Shown here: positions 1 through 7,895 of the stretch, one piece after another
Numbering within the stretch: the stretch's first letter is position 1
Layout of the letters: every line of letters begins with the position of its first letter
DNA from: Bacillota bacterium
GTDB taxonomy: Bacteria > Bacillota > UBA4882 > UBA8346
Direction of reading: 5' to 3'
Length of the DNA stretch: 64,000 nucleotides
NCBI GenBank assembly: GCA_023415835.1
Contig: JAEZJK010000002.1
Location: forward strand, 69,497 to 133,496
Program-made: the position numbers and the translations under genes
Notes under the pieces: model-generated
Database searches by the model: none
Seen by the model: the letters and a program-made list of their open reading frames with translations, nothing else
Told to the model about the DNA's origin: nothing

Positions 1-190
1 TCCGTTCGGCGCATAAAACCATTAGTGCCGGGCTTGCTCCTGCATATCCGAATGCGACTACTCCCTCCAAGTTGTGAATGGGAACCCGGAGTTTCTCTTC
101 TTCTTGGATTCGAATAACGATATTTTCTCCATCTCTCGCCAAATAAGAATCAGGCGATGTTACGTATAGAGTGTTTAGAAGTTTGCGCAT
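1..190 (-). CDS. cas1: Cas1 CRISPR integrase, N-terminal part (cut by window edge)
   Basis: Only the first 63 residues are in the window; the rest lies left of base 1. The visible part begins MRKLLNTLYVTSPDSYLARD and continues with the beta-strand pattern and the phrase 'VPIHNLEGVVAFGYAGASP', which is typical of the N-terminal domain of type I-C Cas1. Cas1 with Cas2 integrates new spacers into the CRISPR array. The catalytic Glu/His/Asp residues are in the unseen C-terminal domain, so activity cannot be judged. It lies downstream of cas4 on the same strand but is separated from it by a DUF559 gene and two tandem palindromic repeats, so it may be less tightly cotranscribed than usual. cas2 and the array would be expected further left. 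Confidence 0.87.
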   Translation of the reverse strand, partial: MRKLLNTLYVTSPDSYLARDGENIVIRIQEEEKLRVPIHNLEGVVAFGYAGASPALMVLCAER

Positions 191-218
191 TGTACCTCTT
201 CGTTTGTTTGATCTGGTT

Positions 219-413
219 TAACACCGACTCACCCCACGCCGGTTTTTGCTCATCGTTGCTTTGATTGGCCCCTCTCTCCTCCGATGCTGTTTCCGCACGC
301 CGTCTCAGCAAAGAGGGGCAAGTAGATCTAACTTTCAAATCCCGTCCTGATCGGCCTTTCCTCTCTATTGACACTGCTTCCAGTGTTTCTTCAAGATAGA
401 GAGGCTAGGTGAG
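219..413. repeat. Palindromic repeat, copy A (195 bp)
   Basis: This is the first of two tandem related copies between cas1 and the DUF559 gene. It begins TAACACCGACTCACCCCACG and ends with CTAGGTGAG, so the ends are inverted (ACTCACC against GGTGAG). Inside are two further hairpins: GCCCCTCT/AGAGGGGC, and CCTCTCTAT/ATAGAGAGG with a TTCCAGTGTTTCTTC-like loop. No protein is encoded. An ORF running through it in one minus-strand frame is not convincing. Confidence 0.75.
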
Positions 414-426
414 CCGAATTTTGGCC

Positions 427-607
427 TAACACCGACTCACCCCACGCCGGTTTTGCTCATCGTTGCTCTTGGTTTGCCCCTCTCTGTTCAGATGTTATTC
501 CGCTTATGGATTCATCAAAGAGGGGCGCGAAAATCACCGACTTGATCGGCCTTTTCTCTCTATCGACATGGCTTCCAGTGTTTCTTCAAAATAGAGAGGC
601 TAGGTGA
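427..607. repeat. Palindromic repeat, copy B (181 bp)
   Basis: Tandem partner of the copy at 219-413, starting with the same TAACACCGACTCACCCCACG and ending in CTAGGTGAG. It has the same nested arms: GCCCCTCT/AGAGGGGC, then CTCTCTATCGA/ATAGAGAG. The loops have diverged much more than the arms. The TAG stop codon of the DUF559 gene (600-602) lies inside its right end, so the gene was either mobilised with it or trimmed by it. Confidence 0.75.
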
Positions 608-950
608 GTTCATTCAACCATTCTACAAACTTTTCCGTATCCGCCACCACTTCATTGGTAGCCCGTACAACCTTTATTCCCAATTGATTGATGATGAATG
701 TCCGCATCTCATCATAGTCTTTTTGCCTTTCGTGGATCTTACCGTCAATTTCTAAGACTAATTTTAACTTGGCGCAGTAAAAATCCGCCACAAAAAACCG
801 CTTTTTGCCGTAATACATAAACCGGATTGGATGTTGCCGTAGAAATTTTTTGCCATTAAGCCGCCGGTCGCGGACAATTTCCCAGACAATCGCTTCACTA
901 GGGGTTTGTTCCCGCCGTAATTGTCTCACAATATCTACGATAAATCCCAT
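600..950 (-). CDS. DUF559-family small endonuclease-like protein between cas4 and cas1
   Basis: A 116-residue protein matching the DUF559 pattern, a fold related to the very-short-patch-repair and PD-(D/E)XK nucleases. 'RRLNGKKFLRQHPI' lies near residues 29-42, 'VADFYCAKLKLVLEIDGKIH' at about 54-73 supplies the conserved Asp and the Glu-x-Asp pair, and a later 'D..R...L...GIKVVRATN' segment completes it. The length is normal for the family. DUF559 genes are usually stand-alone and are not standard parts of type I-C systems. Here the gene sits on the coding strand inside the cas operon, framed by palindromes (219-607 and 1001-1075). A weak GGGG motif about ten bases upstream of the ATG is the only ribosome-site candidate. 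Its function is unknown. It may be cargo of a small mobile unit or a nuclease recruited to adaptation; the first is simpler. Confidence 0.8.
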   Translation of the reverse strand: MGFIVDIVRQLRREQTPSEAIVWEIVRDRRLNGKKFLRQHPIRFMYYGKKRFFVADFYCAKLKLVLEIDGKIHERQKDYDEMRTFIINQLGIKVVRATNEVVADTEKFVEWLNELT

Positions 951-1000
951 AAGTCAATACCCCTACGGTTCTTCAAAATATGATTTTAGACTGTCAAAAT

Positions 1001-1075
1001 TCACCCAATTCCCCCTCTCTATTGAACCGTCTCAATTTACTGCTTCGTGATAGAGAGGGGGATCAAGGGGGTGAG
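1001..1075. repeat. Palindromic repeat, copy C, at cas4 3' end
   Basis: A compact palindrome whose inner arms are CCCCCTCTCTATTGA and GATAGAGAGGGGG. The outer arms are TCACCC and GGGGTGA. The inner arm matches that of the copies at 219-413 and 427-607. It overlaps the last codon and stop of cas4 (TGA at 1063-1065), so it could act as a transcript-end hairpin or translation-termination structure. Confidence 0.7.
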
Positions 1076-1743
1076 TCGGCGATCTCCTTCTGAATATAGC
1101 TCTTCACCGACTTAGTCTTCCGTGTCAACAACGGCAAACAGACGTCCTTTAGCGAGCAAAGAGCGCAACGATGCCCTTTTTGGGCGGGCGGAGTAATCCC
1201 GTTTTCAAAGACTTGATGCATTCTCCGGCTCAACTCCTCCACCCGGCCGCGCAACGCCGCATCAAACAATACTCGGGACCGCCGTTTATTTTCACCGTAA
1301 TAAAGGTCCCCTTCGCCAATCTCTACCCGCAGCATTTCTTCTAAACAAATCGCCTGGGCGCACAGTTGGGTTTCGTCCCGATCATCCGGTTTTTCTTTAC
1401 CCCGCTTGTATTCCACCGGTTTCGGCAGCCAGAACCCCTGGCGTCCAGGCAACGCCGTCCCACCTTTATCTGGCCCTACTTGATGAAATTCAACCAGATC
1501 CATCATCCCGTAAAGACCTAACTGCCATGATACGACCGGCAGGGATCGCGCCGTCAAAAGCTCGCCCCGTTTTTCAACCAGTTCCGGGTTATGGACCCGT
1601 TCATGCAAATGTTGCCCTTCAACGGTCTTTACATTCTCCAGCCATTGTTTTTCAATATGTATCAAAGCCCACTGCCGTTCGCAATAGGCGAAGTGCTGGA
1701 TGCCGGAGAGAAGGAGGAGATCGTCGTCGGAATAGGTGGACAT
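1063..1743 (-). CDS. cas4: Cas4 RecB-like exonuclease
   Basis: A 226-residue Cas4. The four iron-sulfur cysteines are visible: one in 'HFAYCERQW' near residue 21 and three in 'CALCSLKDVC' at about 193, 196 and 202. The RecB-type nuclease core is present: an Asp/Glu segment around 'MMDLVEFHQ', Glu-x-Lys in 'PVEYKRGKEK', and the QxxxY-like 'QLCAQAICLEEM'. Cas4 trims prespacer ends and helps select PAM orientation with Cas1-Cas2. Length and order (after cas3, before cas1) are normal, apart from the DUF559 insertion downstream. The gap to cas3 is 14 bases, so it is probably part of the same transcript. Confidence 0.93.
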   Translation of the reverse strand: MSTYSDDDLLLLSGIQHFAYCERQWALIHIEKQWLENVKTVEGQHLHERVHNPELVEKRGELLTARSLPVVSWQLGLYGMMDLVEFHQVGPDKGGTALPGRQGFWLPKPVEYKRGKEKPDDRDETQLCAQAICLEEMLRVEIGEGDLYYGENKRRSRVLFDAALRGRVEELSRRMHQVFENGITPPAQKGHRCALCSLKDVCLPLLTRKTKSVKSYIQKEIADSPP

Positions 1744-1757
1744 TTTTACCGTTACCC

Positions 1758-3983
1758 TTAAATAATCAATTCTTTCATCTTCATCAAATCAGGGTTTAAT
1801 ATAGCTTTCATATACCCCAAAAAAAATGGATCGTATCCATTATCAAACCAGCGGTAAATCTCTTGATAGCCATCAATTGATTGCAAACCCAGTTCTGCTT
1901 TTTTCGATGCCCAAATCTGAACACTATTTTTAATTAACTGAATTGAACTGACCTTTTCACCATTTTCAAGCATGCGGATTATTTCAGGTTCCATAACAAC
2001 CAATCGAGTATCAGATGAAATGATTTTGCAAATATCGGCCACTTCAGGATATTTATGATTTCTTTCATATATTAAAATCTTATCTATTTTTTCACTTCGA
2101 TCTTCCTTTAACTCTCGTTTAATAGTTTCCGTAACTAATTCTGTAATAGTCAACTTATTAAGTAAATCGGCTTCAATTAATTGTTTAAAAATTTTTTGAG
2201 AAGTTTTAAAACCAGGATGTGTCTTTAAATTAGGATCATTGATTATGAAACACCACATTTCAGAGTCTGTATATTCTCCATCCCGATTCACTCTGCCATC
2301 GATCTGCAAATAGCTTTGAATTGAACGCAATTCAGAAAACCCGTTTCTAAAAGAAAAATTTAACCCCGCCTCAGCGCAGCTTGTAGCTACCAATGTCCAA
2401 TCCGGTTGATATTTAAGTTTGTTAGTGTTCTTATCTTTTTCTAATCTTTCATAAATCTCGTTAATAATTGGCTCTCTGTCTTTTGGAGTTAACGCCGTCG
2501 ATAGATGCAATACATCAAGACCCTGAGATCTCATTTGGTTGGCTAAATATGCTGCAGAAAACACCGTATTCATAATTATCAATCTTGGACCTTTTCTAGA
2601 TAACATAAAATCAACCAAGTTATCAGTCTTATTAAATGTTATAGGCTTGTTAGAATCTAAATGAGTTAAATTTACTTTGAGATCTACTCTTTTTTGCTCA
2701 TATTCATTAGCCTGATTTCGTAATGCTTCAGGTATTAATTCAGGTATCTGTTCTTGTTGATTAACAAAATCCTCTATATTCCAAAATTTGACCGTTGTTC
2801 CCGATGCCAATACTAAATGGCAGCCCCATTCTTTTGTTAACTTTTGGAGCCATAGCAAGACTTGCGGCCATAGCCATGTAGGGATAGCTGCATGGCTCTC
2901 GTCAATAAATATTCCTGATCCGGGTAACTCATGTAATTTTCGCAATCTTGCAGGTTCATTACTTCCAAGAGTTTCAAAAAACTGAACTGCCGTTGTAACA
3001 ATAATTGGCGCATTCCAAAGAGCCGCAAGCTCTCTAGCCTCAAATGATGAGAAGTCGGCTTGATGATCATGTTCAACTACAATAGATTCCGGATCTTCAC
3101 CATCTAAGATCAATGCTCTTCTGTAAATCTTTACAGACTGCGTGATAATATTGGTAAAAGGTAAAACAACTATAATATGTCGTAATTTTTTTTGGATAGC
3201 CGCTTGTAAGAGATGTGCCATTATAGCAGTGGTTTTACCCGTACCAACCGGGCTATCACAGTAATAAATTGAGTGGCCTGTATCTCTGTTTCGGCAAGAA
3301 AAATAGATCTGATTCCGTAATTCGTTTCTTTCGCTCTTTTCATTCTCCTCATAAGCTTTACGAACATATTCATCAAGTTTATTTAATCGTTCTTCCCATT
3401 TCGTCTGATAATTTGGCTTCTCATAACGAGCGGTGTCGCTGTAATCGGCGTCAACCAAACAAGAAAGGGTCAATCTACGTACTAAACTATCAGGAGTATT
3501 TGATTGCTTCGATTTTTCCAGATCCAGTATAATTTCGTTTTGATGCAATGATAAATATTCGTTCAAATTGTCATCAATTTTTTCTTTAATCTCTACATCA
3601 CGAAACGGAAATGGTCGTAATATTTCTTGAGTTACCGAAGGTAGTCCCCGATGATGAGAAAAGACAAGCAAAGCCGATTCCATTCTTTTCTCTTTTTCTT
3701 TTAAATAAGCCACCCCAGCATCTACATGATTTACCGGTAAGTGCTTTGCTTTCTTTTCGCCATTTAATACTTCCTGATTTTCTTCAGCAAGTTTGCCAAG
3801 ATCATGAAAGCAGGCGGCCCATGAAACTATGGCCTTGATAGTTTCTGCCTGAGCCGCCTGTGCATACTGTAACATTTCTTCAACATTTGATTGCGCGCGT
3901 TGAAAAACACCTATTATATGTTCTTGATAGGTTTGTTCCGGCAAGCCTTTTATGGATTGCGCACTATGAGCTAATAATTTCAT
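1758..3983 (-). CDS. cas3: Cas3 HD nuclease-helicase (type I-C)
   Basis: A 741-residue protein that degrades target DNA after Cascade recruitment. The HD nuclease domain is N-terminal: 'CFHDLGKLAEE' gives His60-Asp61, and later histidines are in 'HLPVNHVDAG' and 'FSHHRGLP'. The superfamily 2 helicase follows: Walker A 'SPVGTGKTT' near residue 246, a Walker B of DESH form ('GIFIDESHAAIP', about 359) in place of DEAH/DExH with other residues, and motif VI 'QIDGRVNRDG' near 565. All key residues for nuclease and ATPase appear present. The start has an upstream GGAGATG. The gene lies between cas7 and cas4; in most type I-C loci cas3 comes first, before cas5. It follows cas7 by two bases, so it is likely translationally coupled. 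Confidence 0.94.
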   Translation of the reverse strand: MKLLAHSAQSIKGLPEQTYQEHIIGVFQRAQSNVEEMLQYAQAAQAETIKAIVSWAACFHDLGKLAEENQEVLNGEKKAKHLPVNHVDAGVAYLKEKEKRMESALLVFSHHRGLPSVTQEILRPFPFRDVEIKEKIDDNLNEYLSLHQNEIILDLEKSKQSNTPDSLVRRLTLSCLVDADYSDTARYEKPNYQTKWEERLNKLDEYVRKAYEENEKSERNELRNQIYFSCRNRDTGHSIYYCDSPVGTGKTTAIMAHLLQAAIQKKLRHIIVVLPFTNIITQSVKIYRRALILDGEDPESIVVEHDHQADFSSFEARELAALWNAPIIVTTAVQFFETLGSNEPARLRKLHELPGSGIFIDESHAAIPTWLWPQVLLWLQKLTKEWGCHLVLASGTTVKFWNIEDFVNQQEQIPELIPEALRNQANEYEQKRVDLKVNLTHLDSNKPITFNKTDNLVDFMLSRKGPRLIIMNTVFSAAYLANQMRSQGLDVLHLSTALTPKDREPIINEIYERLEKDKNTNKLKYQPDWTLVATSCAEAGLNFSFRNGFSELRSIQSYLQIDGRVNRDGEYTDSEMWCFIINDPNLKTHPGFKTSQKIFKQLIEADLLNKLTITELVTETIKRELKEDRSEKIDKILIYERNHKYPEVADICKIISSDTRLVVMEPEIIRMLENGEKVSSIQLIKNSVQIWASKKAELGLQSIDGYQEIYRWFDNGYDPFFLGYMKAILNPDLMKMKELII

Positions 3984-3985
3984 AA

Positions 3986-4858
3986 TTACATCTCCAGCAT
4001 CAAATCTCTAATTCCTTTGGTTTTTTCTTTTATTTTTTCTCCTAATCTGGAGATTTGTGTTTTTAGCCCGATAGAATCGTAATCATTCCACAAAGTTGAA
4101 GGCTTTTCCATATCGCCAATTCTTTTTGGCGTTAAGGCCTCAATGATTTCAAAATCGTTATATTTCCCAACCGGGGAGTTATGTTCCACATAAAAGGCAT
4201 GCCGGATATTAACTTGTGATCGAATATAAGACGCTGTGTGAGTATAAGCATATGGTATAAGCTTTAGTAATAAATCAATGTCTTTTGAAGTGCACTTCGT
4301 TTTACTTGCCGCTGTAGCATTAATAAAAAATGGCATACAGTAAACTCCATGTTGAACGATCCGAAAGGCAAGTGGAGCCATACCACGACTTTTCTCTTCC
4401 TCAACGGGAGCCATTTTTGTTGTTGTCATTCGTTCAATACGAATCGGAGAAATTGATACCCCAAGTGCAAATTGAGCAACCCCCGTCTGAATTTTATCGG
4501 ATAAATCCTCTTCAAGAAATGTGTTTCCGAAAACACGGGCATCCCAATATTTATTAAGAAATTCACCATTCTTTATTTCTTTCATTACCGCTTGGCGATC
4601 AATATCTCTTTTCTCTAATAAATCGTATTGATCTTTTTTATCTTTGATTTCTAAACATTCGCCAACTTCTTCCCATACTGGTCCATCCTTATGCAGAACA
4701 AGGTCTCGCAGTTTTCTTTTAAAAGAAACTGGTGAAATTTCTCCTCTTCCATCATGCCGTTGTCTCGGATCGCTTTCTCTGTCGGGATCTCCATTTGGAT
4801 TTGAGTTGATCACTTCAATAATCAATAAACCAGTCCCACGATTAAAAATGTCACTCAT
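3986..4858 (-). CDS. cas7: Cas7 (Csd2-type) Cascade backbone
   Basis: A 290-residue Cas7 of the Csd2/CT1132 type, the RRM-fold subunit that polymerises along the crRNA. The N-terminal signature 'EVINSNPNGDPDRESDPRQ' is the classic SNPNGDPD stretch of Cas7c-like proteins, followed by 'SPVSFKRKLRDLV'. The central 'YWDARVFGNTF' and 'TGVAQFALGVSISPI' segments and the closing 'NDFEIIEALTPKRIGD' also fit. Its ATG overlaps the cas8c stop by one base (TAATG), so translation is coupled. No anomalies are seen. Confidence 0.93.
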   Translation of the reverse strand: MSDIFNRGTGLLIIEVINSNPNGDPDRESDPRQRHDGRGEISPVSFKRKLRDLVLHKDGPVWEEVGECLEIKDKKDQYDLLEKRDIDRQAVMKEIKNGEFLNKYWDARVFGNTFLEEDLSDKIQTGVAQFALGVSISPIRIERMTTTKMAPVEEEKSRGMAPLAFRIVQHGVYCMPFFINATAASKTKCTSKDIDLLLKLIPYAYTHTASYIRSQVNIRHAFYVEHNSPVGKYNDFEIIEALTPKRIGDMEKPSTLWNDYDSIGLKTQISRLGEKIKEKTKGIRDLMLEM

Positions 4859-6930
4859 TACTTTTCCTCCTTTTCAATTTTGGAAAGATAACCTAATAAT
4901 ACTTGGGCGCGTTCTATTTCATTGAAACTTTCCGGGATCTCTTGGTTACTTATCTCAAGAGACGTATTACCCATTTGGTTAACAGCCCATTTGGCAATTT
5001 TAGTTTCGTCGTTGGCGCTTACACTGTCCGCCCATGATTTATAAATTCGAAGCCTTTCTCCTAATAAATTTAATGCTCTATTTGGAAACTCCACCGCAGT
5101 TGGCATTATAGAATTTCCAATCAATTGGGGCGGAACTTTTCCGCTCTTTACACCTCCTTTTTGGGGATTTACATTTAGGCAATACTCCCGATGCAATACA
5201 TCAGATAACATCATCAACCGGCCAATGTTAAAAGCTACGCTATGCATGTAATCCTCCTTATAATAATTTAATTTATAAAGTAATATGGATATTAATGAAA
5301 CCGTAAGACAATGATCATACACTGCATTTTTATTGATTTCAGAAAGTTTCTTTCGATTATAACAATGTCCTATATTTAGTAATAGATCTTGAGTCTGTTG
5401 GTATACTTTTTGCAATAACCGTTTGCATAACTCTTGTTCATTTGCCAATGGAATAAAAACATCATATATTTCTTTCATTGAGATTCCTGGTTTTTTTTCG
5501 ATTTTTAAGTCTCGTTTACCATTGCTAATCTCCCATTTCCATTGCTTTTTCATAAAGCTCAAAATCTGACCTGGGTAAGGACAAAAAGGAGTGATTATTT
5601 TTTCTTCTTGTTTAATCCAAAGGTGATATTCGATATTTGGAAGATTTCTAGAGCCTTTGTGCCATTCGGTAGTTCCAGATATTATTTCATCAGTGCTGTA
5701 GTTTTCAGATAACAATATTTGTTTCCGCCCATCATCAACCTTATTGAGAATAAGTACACTAACTCGGGCATTTGGATTCCGTTCTGCCTTTTCTTTTAAA
5801 CTTTTACATATTTGCTCACATAAATTTTCAAATCTGATTACCTCTTGTTCATAATTTGGTGAATCACCTAATAATTTGGCCAAGTCATCATCAGTTTCCG
5901 GTTCACCTTCAACGTAGGCAATTAATAAATTTAACTCTTTATCCTTGCTACCCGGTACCTTGACCCAAGTTTTATATTCTCTATCGTTATGCGTTAAAAA
6001 GCCAAGTGCATTATTCATTTCAACAATAGTCTCCTTGCCAACCTTGTATGCTTGTAAGCTTTTCATTTTATAGCGAGAAAGACAAGGAATATTCTCATTA
6101 TTTGAATATAAGTAGGTTTTACCCAAATTAGGTAGATTCGGTTCAGGGTATTTATCATTTTCAATTGCTTGAAGTATACCAGATAACTGACAATAATCGT
6201 TTTCCAAAGCTTTACTTTCTATTTCCTCTCGTTTGTTTAACTCGCTAATTAAAACTTTTTTAAGCTTAATATCTTTTACTTTGTATTCAAATTCATGCGC
6301 ATCATAAACATCAAAGGCAATTTGAGTGCCTGACAAAAACTCACCTTTCTTCTCATCCCATCTACCTATCAAAATATCTTTTATCAATTCTAATAACGGT
6401 TCTTCGAAAGTTACTAATTGCATTTTGACCAAATTAAGAAAGGCTAAATAAAACTTCCTTTGTTCTATTTGATTTTGTGGAAATCTATTAATCAACGCAT
6501 ATAACGATCCTAATTTATGAATATCTTTACAGATAGGTAAGAGTTGTTCTATTGTCCATTGAGAAATACGAATATCATCACTATCAGGATTGTAAATTTC
6601 ATAATCTAATTGAGAGAAAAACTTGATTTTATCTTCTTTGTGTTTAATCCTCTTCCAAGTTTCATCGAAGTTTTTAGGCAAATCGTGTTTTATCATCGCT
6701 CTTTGAATCCGAATTATCGGAAAACTATTATGATTACCTTTACTATGTTTCCATAATTTCGGGAAATTCTCTTTCGGTATATATTCGATATTTTTTGGCA
6801 TTCCGTCTGGAGCAATTTCAACATAAATACCCGCGCTTTTAGCCGGCTCATTAATATCTCTATGTAGTGTAACTTGAAGAAGGTTCTTTTCTTTTAAGGT
6901 TTGTGCCATCACATATAATTCATTAATCAT
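4858..6930 (-). CDS. cas8c: Cas8c/Csd1-like large subunit
   Basis: A 690-residue large Cascade subunit, assigned mainly by position between cas5 and cas7 and by size. Its C-terminal third resembles Csd1 proteins: a helical run 'AFNIGRLMMLSDVLHREY' followed by 'PTAVEFPNRALNLLGERLRIY', the part that in type I-C supplies the fused small-subunit (Cas11) function. In the middle, 'LGFLTHNDREYKTWVKVP' is shared with several Cas8 proteins. The N-terminus is divergent from textbook Csd1, so this may be a distinct branch. Cas8 recognises the PAM and recruits Cas3. It overlaps cas5 by eight bases. An internal start producing a separate small subunit, as known for other type I-C systems, is possible but I did not identify a clear internal ribosome site. 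Confidence 0.82.
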   Translation of the reverse strand: MINELYVMAQTLKEKNLLQVTLHRDINEPAKSAGIYVEIAPDGMPKNIEYIPKENFPKLWKHSKGNHNSFPIIRIQRAMIKHDLPKNFDETWKRIKHKEDKIKFFSQLDYEIYNPDSDDIRISQWTIEQLLPICKDIHKLGSLYALINRFPQNQIEQRKFYLAFLNLVKMQLVTFEEPLLELIKDILIGRWDEKKGEFLSGTQIAFDVYDAHEFEYKVKDIKLKKVLISELNKREEIESKALENDYCQLSGILQAIENDKYPEPNLPNLGKTYLYSNNENIPCLSRYKMKSLQAYKVGKETIVEMNNALGFLTHNDREYKTWVKVPGSKDKELNLLIAYVEGEPETDDDLAKLLGDSPNYEQEVIRFENLCEQICKSLKEKAERNPNARVSVLILNKVDDGRKQILLSENYSTDEIISGTTEWHKGSRNLPNIEYHLWIKQEEKIITPFCPYPGQILSFMKKQWKWEISNGKRDLKIEKKPGISMKEIYDVFIPLANEQELCKRLLQKVYQQTQDLLLNIGHCYNRKKLSEINKNAVYDHCLTVSLISILLYKLNYYKEDYMHSVAFNIGRLMMLSDVLHREYCLNVNPQKGGVKSGKVPPQLIGNSIMPTAVEFPNRALNLLGERLRIYKSWADSVSANDETKIAKWAVNQMGNTSLEISNQEIPESFNEIERAQVLLGYLSKIEKEEK

Positions 6931-7525
6931 ATTTCAGCACTCCTTCATCAATTCTGACATTTTGTTTGAATAACGGCAGTAAATTGCCGTTTTCCGGCGT
7001 ATCAAACATACTGTAAAGCATTGAGGGAATTACTAAATTTATTGATTTATCGATAGTGGTTGAATCACGAAGCGGCCCAAAATAGGAAGGGACGAACTCT
7101 TTCCATCCAAGACACGGAGTGTAACGAAAACTACCCTGTATTAAACGTCGAATGAACATTTCCTGAAGCGCATGAAGATGATTATTACCATAGGGTGCCT
7201 TTGTTATTTCCTCTATAACACCGTATATTTTGTAACAAACATCCGATAAAATGGTAGCTGTTAATTGAAAGTTCGGGGTATTGGCTTTTCGTAAAGGTCC
7301 ATGATAATTGTTAAAGTAACGATGATATATAATAGGTGCACAAATTTCAACTTTATTCGGTCTAATGTAAGCAGATTTTATCCTCGCGACAGATTCAAAC
7401 ATACCTTTTGCGGCTGAGAATGTAGGAACAGGATATGAAACCGGTGCTGCTCCGGTATCTGGTCGGGTAAACATTGCCGCATGACCTTGAACTTCAAATT
7501 CAACAGCGTAACTTTTTGCAATCAT
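6923..7525 (-). CDS. cas5: Cas5c (Cas5d) crRNA-processing subunit
   Basis: A 200-residue Cas5 of the type I-C kind, which in this subtype cuts pre-crRNA in place of Cas6. The N-terminus 'VEFEVQGHAAMFTRPDTG' and 'VPTFSAAKGMFESVARIK' match the family. The C-terminal 'RRLIQGSFRYTPCLGWKEFVPSYFG' region has the shape of the conserved cysteine/leucine-glycine-x-(R/K)-E-F block. The ribosome site TAAGGAGGT lies just before the ATG. It is the first gene of the cas operon here, so the promoter should lie in 7526-7895. No Cas6 gene is seen, which agrees with Cas5 doing the processing. Confidence 0.92.
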   Translation of the reverse strand: MIAKSYAVEFEVQGHAAMFTRPDTGAAPVSYPVPTFSAAKGMFESVARIKSAYIRPNKVEICAPIIYHRYFNNYHGPLRKANTPNFQLTATILSDVCYKIYGVIEEITKAPYGNNHLHALQEMFIRRLIQGSFRYTPCLGWKEFVPSYFGPLRDSTTIDKSINLVIPSMLYSMFDTPENGNLLPLFKQNVRIDEGVLKYD

Positions 7526-7895
7526 GATTTACCTCCTTACGATATTAATAGAGAAAATTGTAATTAAGAGTGTTTGAACTGAGGTTATTTCAGTTATCCT
7601 CCGCGTCCCTCTATATTGAATAATCAATCAAATCCACTTGCATATCGAGAGGGACAACCAATTTAACTTCAAGCTGAATCACTCGCAGGGTAAGTCTAAT
7701 TTAGGCTATCCCTTCCACACCATTCTACCCCATCCCCCTGACAGACGGCGGTCACGGAACATCAGTTCGGACAATTTTCTTTGGCTTTTCTGGTGGTAAT
7801 TGTTCCGTGTTCCGCGTTCAACGTTCTGCGTCTTTAACAGCTTTGTCTAAACCAGATCAACACGTAATGCGGAACCCGGAACCCGAAACCCGGAA
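7526..7895. other. Cas operon upstream region with hairpin
   Basis: A 370-base non-coding stretch between the WYL regulator and cas5. It contains a palindrome at 7605-7655 (GTCCCTCTATAT against ATATCGAGAGGGAC), related in its arms to the repeats at 219-607 and 1001-1075. The WYL gene end side has a near-repetitive run (GGAACCCGGAACCCGAAACC, 7872-7891). The promoter of the cas genes probably lies here, but no clear -35/-10 pair stands out. Confidence 0.6.

Noticed and set aside
150..374. Minus-strand ORF of 74 codons over the palindrome copy A
   Set aside because: Lies within a palindromic repeat, overlaps the start of cas1, and has no protein-like composition.
219..607. Palindromes near cas1 considered as a CRISPR array or leader
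   Set aside because: Two copies of ~190 bp with nested hairpins; no short repeat-spacer pattern. The array is expected left of the window.
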